64,000 nt of DNA. Source: Clitoria ternatea (lineage: Eukaryota; Streptophyta; Magnoliopsida; Fabales; Fabaceae). This document shows positions 44,408 through 57,514 of the stretch, one piece after another; positions within the stretch are counted from its first letter, which is position 1, and every line of letters starts with the position of its first letter. Location of the stretch: positions 83,558,001 to 83,622,000 of the forward strand of contig CM075669.1 in NCBI GenBank assembly GCA_037962975.1, read 5' to 3'. The notes below the pieces were generated by a model, which worked only from the letters and a program-made list of their open reading frames with translations, was not told the origin of the DNA and made no database searches. The position numbers and the translations under genes are program-made.

Positions 44408-45857
44408 TGTTAACCAAATGGCCTCAATTACTCAAGAGGGGGGTGAATTAAGTATTAAAATTTTCTTTGGAATGCTTTTGAAATTGATTCTTTAATAAAT
44501 ATATTTATTAAAGATGATAAATTTAATCATAAATAATAGCAATTTATACACCAGACAAATCAACAAGTACTTAATATATGGAAAATAAATATACTGGATA
44601 GTTAAAAGGTTGTTTCAAATAAATTTAACAATTTATAAACTCAACAAATTAGGCAAGCAATTTAAGTACATAAATTTAAAAGAGTTTAGGGAAGAGAGAT
44701 TTGTAAACCGATATATACGAGTTCCACCACACTGGTGTACGTCTCGCCTCCAAGCAACCCACTTGGAGGATTTCCACTATTGGAGATTAGAGATACAACT
44801 TTGAGCAATTGCGACTTCCTAGTGTCCCGCACTCAAGAACCCAATTCTTACAAGTACAAGGGCACCCCACCCAATCTCTCAATCTCTTAATTTACAAGGT
44901 TGATCCCTAACCCAAACTTTAGGAATTTTTGGTGTTTAAGTATACAATGGTAACTCTCTAAAAGAGTGGATATACAAGTTTAAGCTTTTCATAAAATTAT
45001 AACTCTCACAGAGAGAATATGCAAATTTTAAGCACAAAAATAATTTTTCTCACAAGCTAACTCTTAAAAAATATTTTCAAAATAATTAGAACAGAGAGTA
45101 AAATGCTAAGAATGAAAAGAGAGAGCTACGGAGGAAGAGAAGAGAATGAAATGCTTGTTGTGAGTTGATGAAGTGAAAACATCCTTCTGCCTATCTATTT
45201 ATAGCCAAGCACCTCCAGACTCTTGCATTAAAAAATTGCTCTACTTCTCCTTAATTCATGCAATGGAAAATTCAATTCCATGTTTTCTGCATTGTTGTTT
45301 TCTCGTTCCATGTTTTATGCATTCCATGTTTCTGGCCTTGATTGTTGTAGTGCTTCTATGCTTTGCGTAATGTGTTTCTCTGATTCAATTTTTAGCTTCC
45401 AGTAACCATTTCAATGGAATGAATTGATAGATGAATTGATTTATGCTTGAATTTTTAAAGTTACTGGGCTCAATTAAACGTGTGAATCGATTCCCCATAG
45501 GTGTGAATTAATTCATGCATTTAATTTTGCATATCTTTGCCCTGTTACACATAGGAATCGATTCATGCAGCTATGTGATGCTGTGTAAATCGATTCATGC
45601 ACCTGATGCATGGTTTTTTGTGTTGTATTTCACCCCTTTTATGTTCAATGGATATGGCTTGGTTCCTTTGATTGTTTGGCACATGGATGAATATTTTCCA
45701 CTTGTTTTAATCTCTTGTTGATGCTTTGACTCAAATCCTTTGTTGTTCATCAAATTTCATATCATTAAACAAATTAAATCCTAGTTAAATTGTATACATT
45801 TGATCTTTGAGTCTTGATTTGTTTGTCATTATCAAAACCTGTGTCAACATATAAACA
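44408..45857 (-). repeat. H: 3' LTR
   Basis: 1450 bp; on the minus strand it starts TGTTTATATGTTGACAC and ends GGTTAACA. Its end region resembles E's LTR (CTCAAGAGGGGGGTGAATT on the plus strand near 44430). A TATAAATAG box is at about 45195-45204 (minus). Dyad words GAATCGATTC or GAATTAATTC occur at 45484-45493, 45504-45513, 45555-45564 and 45587-45596, upstream of that box. Confidence 0.85.
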
Positions 45858-46561
45858 TATTCTCCCTCTTGTTGATGATGACAACCAATGTTCATCCCTT
45901 AAGGTGTTAGTATCATAGTAGTTAACATTCGAGGTTTCTAGCAAACTAAACTCCCCCTACAAATGCATTTTATTCCACTTGTTTAGACTCCCTCTTAATA
46001 ATGTATTTTTATACCACTTTGTTAACGAGGAATCATACATAGTCATTTTGAAGAATAATACCACTTGTTAAAAAATAACATATTATCAGTAGATACCATT
46101 TGTTATTATGGAGAACTAGATACTACTTACATATAAAACTCCCCTTTAAACATGCAACAGATACCATAAAGTAGTTCATATAATTTTCATATCATCAAAG
46201 CATCGTGGCAGTGTAAGAAAGTATAATAAGCATAATGATATTCTCTCCCCCATTGACAACATGCTATTCTATCATCTTTTAATAACATCATATTCTCTCC
46301 CCCTTTGGCATCATTAAAAACAAAACAATAATTTTATCATGGTAATTCTCTCCCTTTTTAGGCTAAAGCATATGTAACATTTTTCTTTCTTTCTTTTGGC
46401 ATCATGATCATACAATCATATACTGCATAGCCATTATCAAATTTATCACATGTTTAAAAAACATATATCACATACAAGTATATCAAGAAAAGTATGATAT
46501 TTGATTTTTAAACACAGTTAGAGATATCCAAAATTCCTAGTTCCCTTCTAATATTAATGAA
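45858..46561 (-). other. H: 3' non-coding region with repeated polypurine tracts
   Basis: No gene. On the minus strand there are several GGGGGAG-like tracts (plus-strand CTCCCCC near 45950, 46130, 46245, 46285, 46345) and the final AAGAGGGAGAATA at the LTR. AACAAGTGGTATC-like words (near 45975, 46015, 46075, 46105) are the same type as in E. Confidence 0.75.
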
Positions 46562-47225
46562 CTAATCTTTCACAAGAGGCTTAGTAAAAATATCAGCCAA
46601 TTGTTTAGAAGTAACAACATGTTCAAGAATGCAATCGCCTTTTAAAACATGATCTCGTATAAAATGATGTCGAATTTCAATATGCTTTGTTCGTGAATAC
46701 ATGATAGGATTTTTGAAAATATTTATTGCACTAGTGTTATCAAATTTAATAGGTACATTATTTAACATAACACAAAAATCAAGAAGTTGTTGTCTCATCC
46801 AAAGAATTTGAGCATAACAACTGCCAGCTGCAACATATTCTACCTCAGCTGTTGATAAAGCAACGCTTACTTGTTTCTTGTTATGTTAAGAAACAAGGGA
46901 ACTGCCAAGCAAATGACAAGTACCACTAGTACTCTTTCTATCAAGTTTACAACAAAGTCAGAATCAGAATATCCTACAAGAATATATTCAGCGCCTTTAG
47001 GATAACATAAACCAACATTTTGAGCACCCATAAGATATTTCAAAATTCTTTTTACAGTAGTGAGATGTGATTCTTTAGGACATGCTTGATATCTTGCACA
47101 CATACATACAACAAACATAATATCGGGCCTACTCGTAGTTAAGTAAAGTAAGGATACAATCATACCTCGGTATTTTGTGATCTCAACGTCCTTACCCTTC
47201 TCATCTTTGTCTAAGTAGCATGATG
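46562..47225 (-). pseudogene. pol: H: copia reverse transcriptase end and RNase H
   Basis: 47225-46867 codes TKYRGMIVSLLYLTTSRPDIMF, CMCARYQACPKESHL and VKRILKYLMG, the typical copia RT to RNase H junction. After a frame change 46798-46562 codes NVPIKFDNTSAINIFKNP, RTKHIEIRHHFIRDHV and TSKQLADIFTKPL, the RNase H C terminus. The first few codons of the open frame above 47225 belong to element F's LTR. Confidence 0.9.
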
Positions 47226-50087
47226 TGTAACATCCCAATTTTTAATAATGTACCGGGTGAATAAAACCATTAAAATAATAATTCCAAAAAGGGGAGAATT
47301 TGTTTATTAATTGCCATTAACTTAAAAAGTGTACTGATTAAAAAGGATGATTGGCTTAGTAGGTGTTGATGGGACTGGGTGACGTGAGTAGACTGCTCCT
47401 CACGTTTTCCCACCCCACCATTCCTTTCCTCATGCATGTGTTTATAAGTGGACGATGGCCTTCCTTGCCATTCATTTTTCAGAATCCCCTGCGAGTTTCT
47501 TCTTCTTCTTTCTTCTTCTCTTCTCCTTCTCTACCCTCTGTTCCATTCCCTGTTTTGAAAATCGAGTGATGGTGCTGCAAAGGAGTCAGAGCTCCCTCAC
47601 ACGAGTAAAAGACGAGCGTCGAAGCAGAAGCAGAAATAGCCCTGTACCACTCGTGGAGGGCAACAGCGTTCAAATAAAGGCTAAGCGAGTGGAAGCGTTG
47701 AGTGAAGCAGCGAGGAAGAGAACCAACACCCAAGCAGAAAAGTCTCACGGAGTCTCGTAGTTGGTAGGGGGAGTACCTTACATGTTAAATGCATGGGTTA
47801 TGAATGGGTCTCGGGTGTTGACAATGATGGTTCTGTATCCTGTTGTATAATATGCTTGCATGTGGAGTAACCGAGTGTAAGATAAGTGAGAGTGAATGTT
47901 GCATGTTATTATCATCCTTGAAGATGCATGCGTTGCTTGAATTCAGATACCACAGAACCCGATTGCATGTTATGGTGTGTTGACTGGAATGCTTTGTTGA
48001 ATTCGTTCATGTTCACATGTATGCATGCGTTGATTAAGTCTTGACACTGTTGTATACCGATTGCATATTATGTTATGCTGATTGGAATGTTTGTTTGAAC
48101 TTATTGATCTTCATATGGGTGCATGTGTTGAGTAAGTTCTGATACTGCTGTACACCGAGTGCATGTTATGCTGGAGTTCATCAGAATGCTGTTAGAAGCT
48201 TGATATTGATTGATATCGGTTGCATTGGACTCATATGTTGCTAATAGAGCTATGATGATGATTGCATGGAAGCATGTGTGTGTTAAACTAATACGTGGAA
48301 CCCTGGAAATGCGTATTACCGACTGCATGTGAAATATGTATAACTGAGTGAAGGTTGTGTGCATGAATTCTATGTTGTCTGATGAATCCGTGTGTGGCGC
48401 ATGGGATGCGTTGTGCTGAGAGCACGTAGTGTGGGACACTACCATCGGTTATAAAGCGTGAGACGCTATGAAATCCTTGAGTGGGACTCAAGGTAGCCCT
48501 TGAGTGGGACTCGGGCTGCCTGTGAACACCTCCGTTGGCGCTGAGAGCGTTGGTGTCACCTGTGGGCAAACGGTTGGGTACCTGTAAAATGGCCAAGCAC
48601 CTGGGAGCTAATTTAATAGGTGAGAGCTATGTATAAAAAGGCTGAGAGCCTACGTTGCAACGTCTAAACCGATACACACAAATGCGGAACCGAGTGAAAT
48701 GCTATGTGCCCTTTTAACTGTTGATATTGTTTGGAATTGGTTATATTGCTACTGATGTTGTGTGGAATTAATTATGCTTGTGACGGCGTTAGTGAGATGA
48801 TATATATATATATATATTTATATGCTCATGACCGAGTGCACTATTCTGTGTGTATATGCTGTTAATGCTGATTGAAATCTGTTCTAAGAATGTATGTTAT
48901 GTATTGGAGAGTTGTATATATATATATATAGCCGAGTGAGGATTGTGGATTCCGACTGATAAATGTTCCAAGGGTGCATTCTAATTCACGGGTCTTAGTA
49001 TAATACTACTGATTGTTGCATGTTGATATTATCGAGTTGATGTATGTAAAGGGCCGAGTGATAACTGATGGATTTCGATCGGTATGGATCTTGTGTGTGT
49101 TCTGGCTGATTAGTATTGCCCTGACTATAACTGTTGCCATGTATAATTGTGCATATATATGTATATTGTTGTATAAATGTGAGGCAACCTGAGTCAGTAT
49201 CTATCATTTAAAATTTAAGATACTCACCCCTGCTGTGGCAACTTTCAGTGAACATCTCTCGTAACGAGGATTGGAGGAGGAGCTGAAATATCGAGTGAAG
49301 TGCTGATGCACTATGGAATATCATGAATGCGCATATGCTGTTTATAGTGTTTTGAGTTAAGCCTTGGTCGGCTCGTGTTTTGTTGTTAGCCTTTTGATCA
49401 GGGTTGAATCCCTTGGAATGGAAGCATGACTTCGTGATTGTAAAATTGTGATATACACTTCTGTATGTATATATGCCTATGCCTATGCCATGTTGCATGT
49501 CTATCTCATGCTGTGAAATGTCGGGGTGATCCTTATATATATATATGTGCGCGTTCATATCTCCGAATGTGTAGGAAATAACATAACTCAATATGAGGGA
49601 AGCCAATTCATGGCCTAGAGGGCGAGTTTACGATTCTGTCACCGAGTGGAAGAGGTTCAGATGTTCTGAGTGAGTGGAATCAAATAGCTTTGAGTAGGGA
49701 ATTGATGTAGGAGACTGCTCCAACGGCAAGCTATTAGGATTTGGAGTTGAGAGTCTAGAGATGCTTTCTGAGTGACAACTATTAGGATTTCCCCGAGCAT
49801 AGAATAACTAATGATACCCGAGTGAAAAACTAAGTAAAATACCCCGAGTGACTAAGAGGGCGCGGAGGTTGTTCCGAGTGAGGAGTTTCCATAGATTCCG
49901 AGTGAGTGATAGTAAGAACCACTCCCGTATTATTCATGCATGTGTTCTGATTGTTGAAGCTGTAGAATAAATTACATTTCCGAGTGAACTAAGACCAGAT
50001 TCTTCTGAGTGAATTAGGCGTTGGAAACCGAGTACGGAATGCCGAGTGAAATGAGCGGATACCGAGAGAAGCTTTCGCTTGAGCGAG
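47226..50087 (+). repeat. F: 5' LTR, left part
   Basis: Aligns with 62452-64000 over its first half. A TATAAAAA box is at 48632-48639. AT microsatellites lie near 48800-48822 and 48905-48928. There are many CCGAGTG words. It ends at CGCTTGAGCGAG, the site of G's insertion. ORFs inside are not genes. Confidence 0.92.
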
Positions 50088-51986
50088 TGATAATTGCTTA
50101 TTTTATGATTAAATTCATGACTCAATTGGACTCATTTTCTGAAAAACATAACTAGATTGGTGAATAACTGAGCATGATTTTGATTATAAATAATAATGTG
50201 TTAAGTAAATAAGCTTGCTTTGAAAAATATTGAAGAAAGGTTCCAAAAGCTTGAAAGAAATCAAGAGGATTCAGCATCATCAGAACCTCACGCTTAAGCT
50301 TGACCTCGAGCACGCTTGAGCGCAACCTTGTTGAAGAATGAAGAAAACAAAGAAGCATCAGGATCCTCTCATGCTCAAGCGTGGGAATGAGTCGCTTGAG
50401 CGTGAGCCCAAGAGCGCCCAAGCGAGGAGCAAGCGTGATCATGAGCGTGGGCATGAGCCCGAGCACGCTTAAGCGTGGCGCGAGCGTAAAAGACAAAAGC
50501 TGAAGAAAAAGGGACTCGCTTAAAGTGCAACAGGCCCAGCTTGAAGCGAAGGATCAAGAACCTCCTAACGCTTGAGCGAGAAAGGGAGACGCTCAAGCGT
50601 GAGCCCGAGCGCGCCTGAGCGAGGGTAAGCGAGGAGCAAGCGTGAGAAGGCAAGGAAGCCACGCTTGAGCGTGGCTTGAGCGAGGAACATACATGTTGAA
50701 ATAAAAGTGCTCGCTTAAGCGTGACAGGTTTAGTTTGGGCGAAGATGAAAGAGTATCAAGAAATGTCTCACGCTTGAGCGAGACAAGGAGGCGCTCAAGC
50801 GTGAACCCGAGTACGCCTGAGCGTGAAGTAAGCATGGATCAAGCATATGCTAAACAGAGGAACCACGCTTAGGTGTGGTTAAGGAAGCTCAAGCGCAAGA
50901 CAACCAGTGAACATCAGTACCCTTCACGGTTAAGCGTAACCACTAAGCTCAAGCGTGACTCATGCAGTATGGGATTTTTCAATTTAATATTCACCAATGG
51001 GGCGATGCCAACTCACCCACTTTCTTGTGTTTCTACAAGTCTCTAAAAGATGCTGCATGGGTTCTACGCAAGTGGGCAAGGGAAGCTGAACCATAACTCC
51101 TATAAATCAAGCTGTAAACAAATCATCAGGGAGGATCATCATCAGATTCAATCCCCTATATTTCCCTCACAATCCAACCTTTTTCATTATCTTTTGTATT
51201 TATATTTTGAGGGTGAAAATGCAAAGCATGAGTAACTAAACTCCCTTATGGGATTGGTTGTAATCCATTCAACACTGAAGTAATGTTGTTGTAAGTTTTT
51301 ATTTAGTAATGAGATTTGATAAGTTTCTGTATTTCCTTCTGCGTTTAATGCCTGAAAGTACTTGATCACTATTTTCTTGTTTTAAGTTTTCTCAAGTATG
51401 CTGGGAAGTGACTTTTGAAAGCAGATCTGAAAGAAATACTTGTTGTGAGTAGGTAGCCAGGGATGGCGTCTAACACAATAAACGTCAAAACAATCGATCG
51501 ATAATGCTGGGATGATTTCAAAGTGACTGAGGGATCAGCGGTTTGAAATCATTCTTATGAATTTTGTAGTCGAGGGATCGATACAAATGACTTTGATTGT
51601 GACGTAGAAATTATCTTTTTGATTTACTTATATAAAAACTTATGCAGCTTGCAGAAGGTGAAGATGTGATGAAGTCAATCCCTGTTTTACAAAACTGATT
51701 TTTCCAACACCATTTACTGTTATCTTTTGCAGAATTTCACTCTCTGTTATTTATTCACTTTCTCATTCAACATCATTCAAAACAAAACAAAAACTGAAAC
51801 ATTCTGCCAAATCAATTCAAAACTAAGATCTTCATTCTAACACCTCCCTAGTGGAACGACAACTATACTATATTACAACCTCTGTGTTTAAACTTGGCAC
51901 ATCCATTTCCTTGAGTTCATATTATACAAACTTGATTCTCTTTCATTTGAACTCATTCATTCCAATATATCAAAAATAGACTATCA
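50088..51986 (+). repeat. G: 5' LTR
   Basis: 1899 bp, TGATAATTGCTT to AATAGACTATCA. A dense CGCTTRAGCG-type array at 50285-50965 lies upstream of TATAAAT (51101-51107). Minus-strand ORFs over the array (Ala/His or RLSV-like) are translated repeats. Confidence 0.94.
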
Positions 51987-51991
51987 AGTTT

Positions 51992-52009
51992 TGGCGCCGT
52001 TGCCGGGGA
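51992..52009 (+). other. G: primer binding site (tRNA-Asp)
   Basis: TGGCGCCGTTGCCGGGGA, the perfect Athila-type site, five bases after the LTR. Confidence 0.92.
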
Positions 52010-52123
52010 GGTGATTTTAGTTTGAATATTTTAGCAATGAATTGACAAGACAGTGTAAATAAATTTGTTTTCAATTTGTTTTTATTTTTTTTTTGTAACC
52101 TTGCTATTTTGAGTACTTGATTT

Positions 52124-53986
52124 ATGATCTTGAGAGGACAGGGTACAAAAGAACAACTTGCATTTGATCCAGAGATAGACAGGTTCCTCAAGAAAATCAA
52201 GAAAGCAAAGCAGAACTTCCACGCAGGACAAACTTCCTCTGATACAATGGATGTCAACAGCAACAATCAAAACCCACCAAGGAGAACACTTGGAGACTAT
52301 GCTTTACAGCAAGGGCCAAGACATTTCTCAAGCATTGCAGTTCCAAACACTGTCAGAGCATTAGAAATGAAACCAGCATTTCTTAGTTTGATTAGTTCAC
52401 ACCAATTTACTGGAATGTCAAGTGAAGATCCGTATACTCACTTGGCCACATTCTATGAATTGGTTGGAACCATGGGATTTAACCAAGATGTTATTGATGC
52501 TGCATATTTAAGACTATTTCCTTTCTCTTTAGCAGGAAAAGCAAAGGAGTGGTTACAATCTCATCCAAATCAAAGTTTGAATAGCTGGAACATAGTTGAA
52601 GAAAAATTTCTACAAAGGTTCTTTCCTCCATCCAGATTCATCAAGGCCAAATCAGATATTACAACATTTAGACAAGGCTAAGATGAACCTTTTTGTGAGG
52701 CATGGGAACGCTTTAAATCACTCCTCAGAAAATGCCCAAACCATGGACTTGAAGATATTGCACAGCTTAATATTTTTTACAGTGGTTTAAGGGCTGACAC
52801 TAAAATGATTTTAGATGCAGCAGCAGGAGGAACAATGATGACAGTGGATGCTGACCAAGCCACAAGGATAATAGAAGCTTTATCCTCAACAGACTACCAA
52901 GCTCAACATGATCGTCAGCAAGTTCAAAGGAAAGGAGTCCTTGACTTAAACACCACAGATGCCATTTTAGCACAGAACAAAATTCTGACCCAACAATTAG
53001 AAGCATTGACCAAAAAGATATCCAATCTTCCACAACAGTTACATGCAGTACAATCATCACAACCAGGGCAACAACAAATGCCTGTAACATGTAACTTTTG
53101 TGAAGGAGATCATCTCAATGAGAACTGTGGCTCACAAGAAGCAACTGTATACTTCATGAACAACCAAGGAAGGTCTGGTAATTTCAATTCAAATTTTTCT
53201 AACCAACCATTTCAGGGATGGAGAAGTAACCAAAACCAAGGCCAAGGATGGAAGCAAGAGCCCAGCTCTTCAAATAAACCATATCAAAATAATGGTCCTT
53301 CTTTGGTGGAGATAACTTCTAGATTAGAGGACACCTTGGAAAAATTTATGCAAACTTCTTTAGCAAGTCAAAAGAACAATGAGGCATCACTCAGGAATTT
53401 GGAAACACAATTGGGACAACTAGCCCAACAGCTTGCTGAGAAACAGAAGCCTCAGTATGGAGCAAACACAGAAACAAATCCAATAGAGCATTGCAAGGTT
53501 GTGACCACATTGACTAAGGAAACAATTAAGGAAAAAGATGGACATGATGCTATCACCCCTGAAGCAGTACCTCATAACACCAGAGGTCCAGGGAGTTTTT
53601 CTATTCCTGTCACTATTGGAAATCTTTCAAAAAGTAAAGCTTTATTAGATCTTGGTGCTAGTGTAAACTTGATGCCATTATCCACACTTAAAAGGATAGG
53701 GGATTTTTCAGTAAAGCCAACAAACATGACCTTAAAAATGGCAGATCAATCAATACAAACCCCTTATGATATTGCTGAAAATGTTAAGGTCAAAGTTGAT
53801 CAATTTGAATTTTATGAGAATTTTGTTGTCATAGATATGGAGGAAGATCCTGAAGTCCCTCTAATACTGGGGAGACCATTCTTGAAAGCGGCCAAAGTCA
53901 TCATAGATGTGGATGACAGAAAAATAAAAATTCGAGTGCAAAAAGAAGAAGCTGATTTTGCTATTGAAGGTGCACTTGAAAAATAG
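52124..53986 (+). pseudogene. gag: G: gag-protease fusion with one premature stop
   Basis: A single frame of 621 codons broken only by TAA at 52679-52681. The gag core is at about residues 75-185 (FSSIAVPNTVRALEMKPAFL, LRLFPFSLAGKAKEWLQSHP, EEKFLQRFFPPSRF), then DAAAGGTMM, a zinc knuckle CNFCEGDHLNENC and a Gln/Asn-rich stretch. The linker before protease is much shorter than in A and B. The protease follows (FSIPVTIGN, LLDLGASVNLMPLS, VPLILGRPFL) and the frame stops where the RT linker would begin. This gag-plus-protease content is typical of elements mobilised by relatives. Other readings of 52800-53090 are shadows. Confidence 0.92.
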
Positions 53987-55609
53987 AATGGAAGAAAGCC
54001 AAGACCTGACTTAGGCAAGGAGGTGGAAAAACTCAACACTCTCATCCGCCAGCTCCATGATCCATATTGAAAAATCTATCAGGCGTCAAGCTAATGACGT
54101 TAAACAAAGCGCTTATTGGGAGGCAACCCAATCTTTTATGTTTTCTTTTCATCCTGTTGATTTTACATTAAGTAAATTTTATCATAAGATTGAATTTTTC
54201 TTTTATTTTTCAGGCAGCTCATCAAATTCATCCCACCCATTATCCGAAAGCAAGTTTGCAGCCCACATTGTTTAGCCTGGGGACAGGCCTTCTTTCTTAG
54301 GAGGGGTGAGACTTCATAGGCTGGACCAGGACCCTCCTCAAAAGGGCCTTCAGTAACGGAACAAGAGACAGAGGATGACTCTTTTGAGGATGAGTGATGA
54401 GTTTACTGCTTTAGTTTTTAATTGCTTTAGTTTACTTTGAGTTGGTTTTCTTACTGCAGCATACTTTGAAAATTTTTAAAATTTTCATGCTTTTGGTTGA
54501 TTGTTTTGATGCAAAGTCACATGCTTAACACAAAAAAAAAAGCTTTGAAAAACCCAACCAGGATTTACAATTTTTTTTCAAGAAAAGATTTTGAGTTAGC
54601 AATTATTTTGAGGCAATAACATTGGTTTTAAGAAGGCAAATTAACTTATTTAAGACCATGAAAATGAAGGAAATGAACCATTAAAATTTGTTGCATGCTT
54701 GAAACCCTTTTAGAATATGGAAGTATGCCTTATAAACCGGTGAGAAGGGAGAAATTTAAACACTGAGAGTCTCATTAGAATTTGCTAAATTTGCATTGCC
54801 TAATTTTCTGATTAATAATTTTTTTTAAGAAACTAAGCAAGGAAAGGATAAAGGCAAGTTTGAAAATAATATCCCAGAGCCAAAAAGCTACCCTAAAGTA
54901 TGCCCTATTCCTTGGTAGCCCACTTTTGAGCAAAAATTTTATTCTATAAAAACACCCTAACCTAAGCATGAGAAATAAAAATCCTACCTTATCAGCATGC
55001 TTAAATTTGATAAGAGCATAAAATAGTTTTGTCCAAAAGGGTCATGAAAGAAACAGAGGCAGAAAAAGAGAATGCTAAAAATAGTAAGTTCTCCAGAGAT
55101 TCAAACAGAATTAAAGAACTAGAAAAAGAGAAAGAAAGAATTCTGTAGCTCAAAAAGGAAGAAACCTCATAAATTTTGAAAAGTTTCATAATTTATGCTC
55201 TTCCTTATGCATGTATTTTGAACTCAAAGAAAAACCAAGAATTCTTGTTTAGCCTAGCCTCATTATAACCTTAAAAGACCTTTTGATCCTTACTGCTCTT
55301 ATGATTTGATTTTGATTGGAAATGACTGGCAATGTTAATTAGGCAGTTCTTATGATGAATGTAAGACACACCTGGTGAGAAATAATGAGAGTTCCTTATT
55401 CTTAATTGGTTACTTGCCTTGTGAAAAATTGAGTGGTGCATTGTAATTCAAAGGATTGGTATTAAGGATGTTATTTGCCTTAAGTTAAATTGAGATTATT
55501 GTCTTTCAAAATTTTGTCTGCAACTGACTCAGATTATTGAATGCTTGATTCCCTTTCCAAAACTCCTTTTCTACTTGAGGACAAGCAAAAATTTAGGTTG
55601 GGGAGAGTT
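53987..55609 (+). other. G: non-coding 3' region with stem-loops and polypurine tract
   Basis: No gene. ATTGGG-AGGCAA-CCCAAT (54115-54132) is a perfect 6-bp stem at the position that follows pol in related elements, so the deletion that removed pol kept it. CTTG-AGGA-CAAG (55574-55585) precedes the tract around TTAGGTTGGGGAGAG (55593-55607) and the 3' LTR. Confidence 0.8.
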
Positions 55610-57509
55610 TGATAATTGCTTATTTTATGATTAAATTCATGACTCAATTGGACTCATTTTCTGAAAAACGTAACTAGATTAGTGAATAACTGAGCATGAT
55701 TTTGATTATAAATAATAATGTGTTAAGTAAATAAGCTTGCTTTGAAAAATATTGAAGAAAGGTTCCAAAAGCTTGAAAGAAATCAAGAGGATTCAGCATC
55801 ATCAGAACCTCACGCTTAAGCTTGACCTCGAGCGCGCTTGAGCGCAACCTTGTTGAAGAATGAAGAAAACAAAGAAGCATCAGGATCCTCTCACGCTCAA
55901 GCGTGGGAATGATTTGCTTGAGCGTGAGCCCGAGAGCGCCCAAGCGAGGAGCAAGCGTGATCATGAGCGTGGGCATGAGCCCGAGCACGCTTAAGCGTGG
56001 CGCGAGCGTGAAAGACAAAAGCTGAAGAAAAAAGGGACTCGCTTAAAGTGCAACAGGCCCAGCTTGAAGCGAAGGATCAAGAACCTCCTAACGCTTGAGC
56101 GAGAAAGGGAGACGCTCAAGCGTGAGCCTGAGCGCGCCTGAGCGAGGGTAAGCGAGGAGCAAGCGTGAGAAGGCAAGGAAGCCATGCTTGAGCGTGGCTT
56201 GAGCGAGGAACATATATGTTGAAATAAAAGTGCTCGCTTAAGCGTGACAGGTTTAGCTTGGGCGAAGATGAAAGAGTATCAGGAAATGTCTCACGCTTGA
56301 GTGAGATAAGGAGGCGCTCAAGCGTGAACCCCAGTACGCCTCAGGGTAAAGTAAGCGTGGATCAAGCGTATGCTAAACAGAGGAACCACGCTTAAGCGTG
56401 GTTAAGGAAGCTCAAGCGCAAGACAACCAGTGAACATCAGTACCCTTCACGCTTGAGCGTAACCACTAAGCTCAAGCGTGACTCATGTAGTATGGGATTT
56501 TTCAATTTAATATTCACCAATGGTACAATGCCAACTCACCCACTTTCTTGTGTTTCTACAAGTCTCTAAAAGATGCTGCATGGGTTCTACGCAAGTGGGC
56601 AAGGGAAGCTGAACCATAACTCCTATAAATCAAGCTGCAAACAAATCATCAGGGAGGATCATCATCAGATTCAATCCCCTGTATTTCCCTCACAATCCAA
56701 CCTTTTTCATTATCTTTTGTATTTATATTTTGAGGGTGAAAATGCAAAGCATGAGTAACTAAACTCCCTTATGGGATTGGCTGTAATCTATTCAACACTG
56801 AAGTAATGCTGTTGTAAATTTTTATTTAGTAATGAGATTTGATAAGTTTCTGTATTTCCTTCTGCGTTTAATGCCTGAAAGTACTTGATCACTATTTTCT
56901 TGTTTTAAGTTTTCTCAAGTATGCTGGGAAGTGACTTTTGAAAGCAGATCTGAAAGAAATACTTGTTGTGAGTAGGTAGCCAGGGATGGCGTCTAACACA
57001 ATAAACGTCAAAACAATCGATCGATAATGCTGGGATGATTTCAAAGTGACTGAGGGATCAGCGGTTTGAAATCATTCTTATGAATTTTGTAGTCGAGGGA
57101 TCGATACAAATGACTTTGATTGTGACGTAGAAATTATCTTTTTGATTTACTTATATAAAAACTTATGCAGCTTGCAGAAGGTGAAGATGTGATGAAGTCA
57201 ATCCCTGTTTTACAAAACTGATTTTTCCAACACCATTTACTGTTATCTTTTGCAGAATTTCACTCTCTGTTATTTATTCACTTTCTCATTCAACATCATT
57301 CAAAACAAAACAAAAACCGAAACATTCTGCCAAATCAATTCAAAACTAAGATCTTCATTCTAACACCTCCCTAGTGGAACGACAACTATACTATATTATA
57401 ACCTCTGTGTTTAAACTTGGCACATCCATTTCCTTGAGTTCATATTATACAAACTTGATTCTCTTTCATTTGAACTCATTCATTCCAATATATCAAAAAT
57501 AGACAATCA
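55610..57509 (+). repeat. G: 3' LTR
   Basis: 1900 bp, matching 50088-51986, with its palindrome array at 55808-56482 and TATAAAT at 56624-56630. It is followed by GCGAG and the rest of F's LTR. Confidence 0.94.
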
Positions 57510-57514
57510 GCGAG

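Larger units (their letters stand above)
44408..47225 (-). mobile_element. Ty1/copia (Sirevirus-like) element H, 3' part
   Basis: Minus strand: end of reverse transcriptase, RNase H, long 3' non-coding region and 3' LTR. It is cut at 47225 by element F; its 5' part must lie beyond the window. The LTR edge sits inside the reverse transcriptase remnant at 44156-44407. Confidence 0.88.
50088..57509 (+). mobile_element. Athila-related non-autonomous element G (gag-protease only)
   Basis: Two LTRs of about 1900 bp (50088-51986, 55610-57509), flanked by GCGAG (50083-50087, 57510-57514). It has an intact tRNA-Asp primer site, a gag-protease frame with one stop, and a non-coding 3' part. There is no reverse transcriptase, RNase H, integrase or env-like ORF. 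LTRs differ by roughly 1-1.5% by eye. Confidence 0.93.

Noticed and set aside
47226..47238. First codons of the copia frame in H above 47225
   Set aside because: They fall in F's LTR, whose TGTAACATCCC start matches 62452.
48800..48930. AT microsatellites in F's LTR as an origin or matrix attachment site
   Set aside because: Simple TA runs inside an LTR; nothing further supports such a role.
50152..50835. Minus-strand ORFs with RLSV, LKRE and AHAHA runs in G's LTR
   Set aside because: Translations of the CGCTTGAGCG array; the same artefacts appear at 55674-56185 and 2321-2778.
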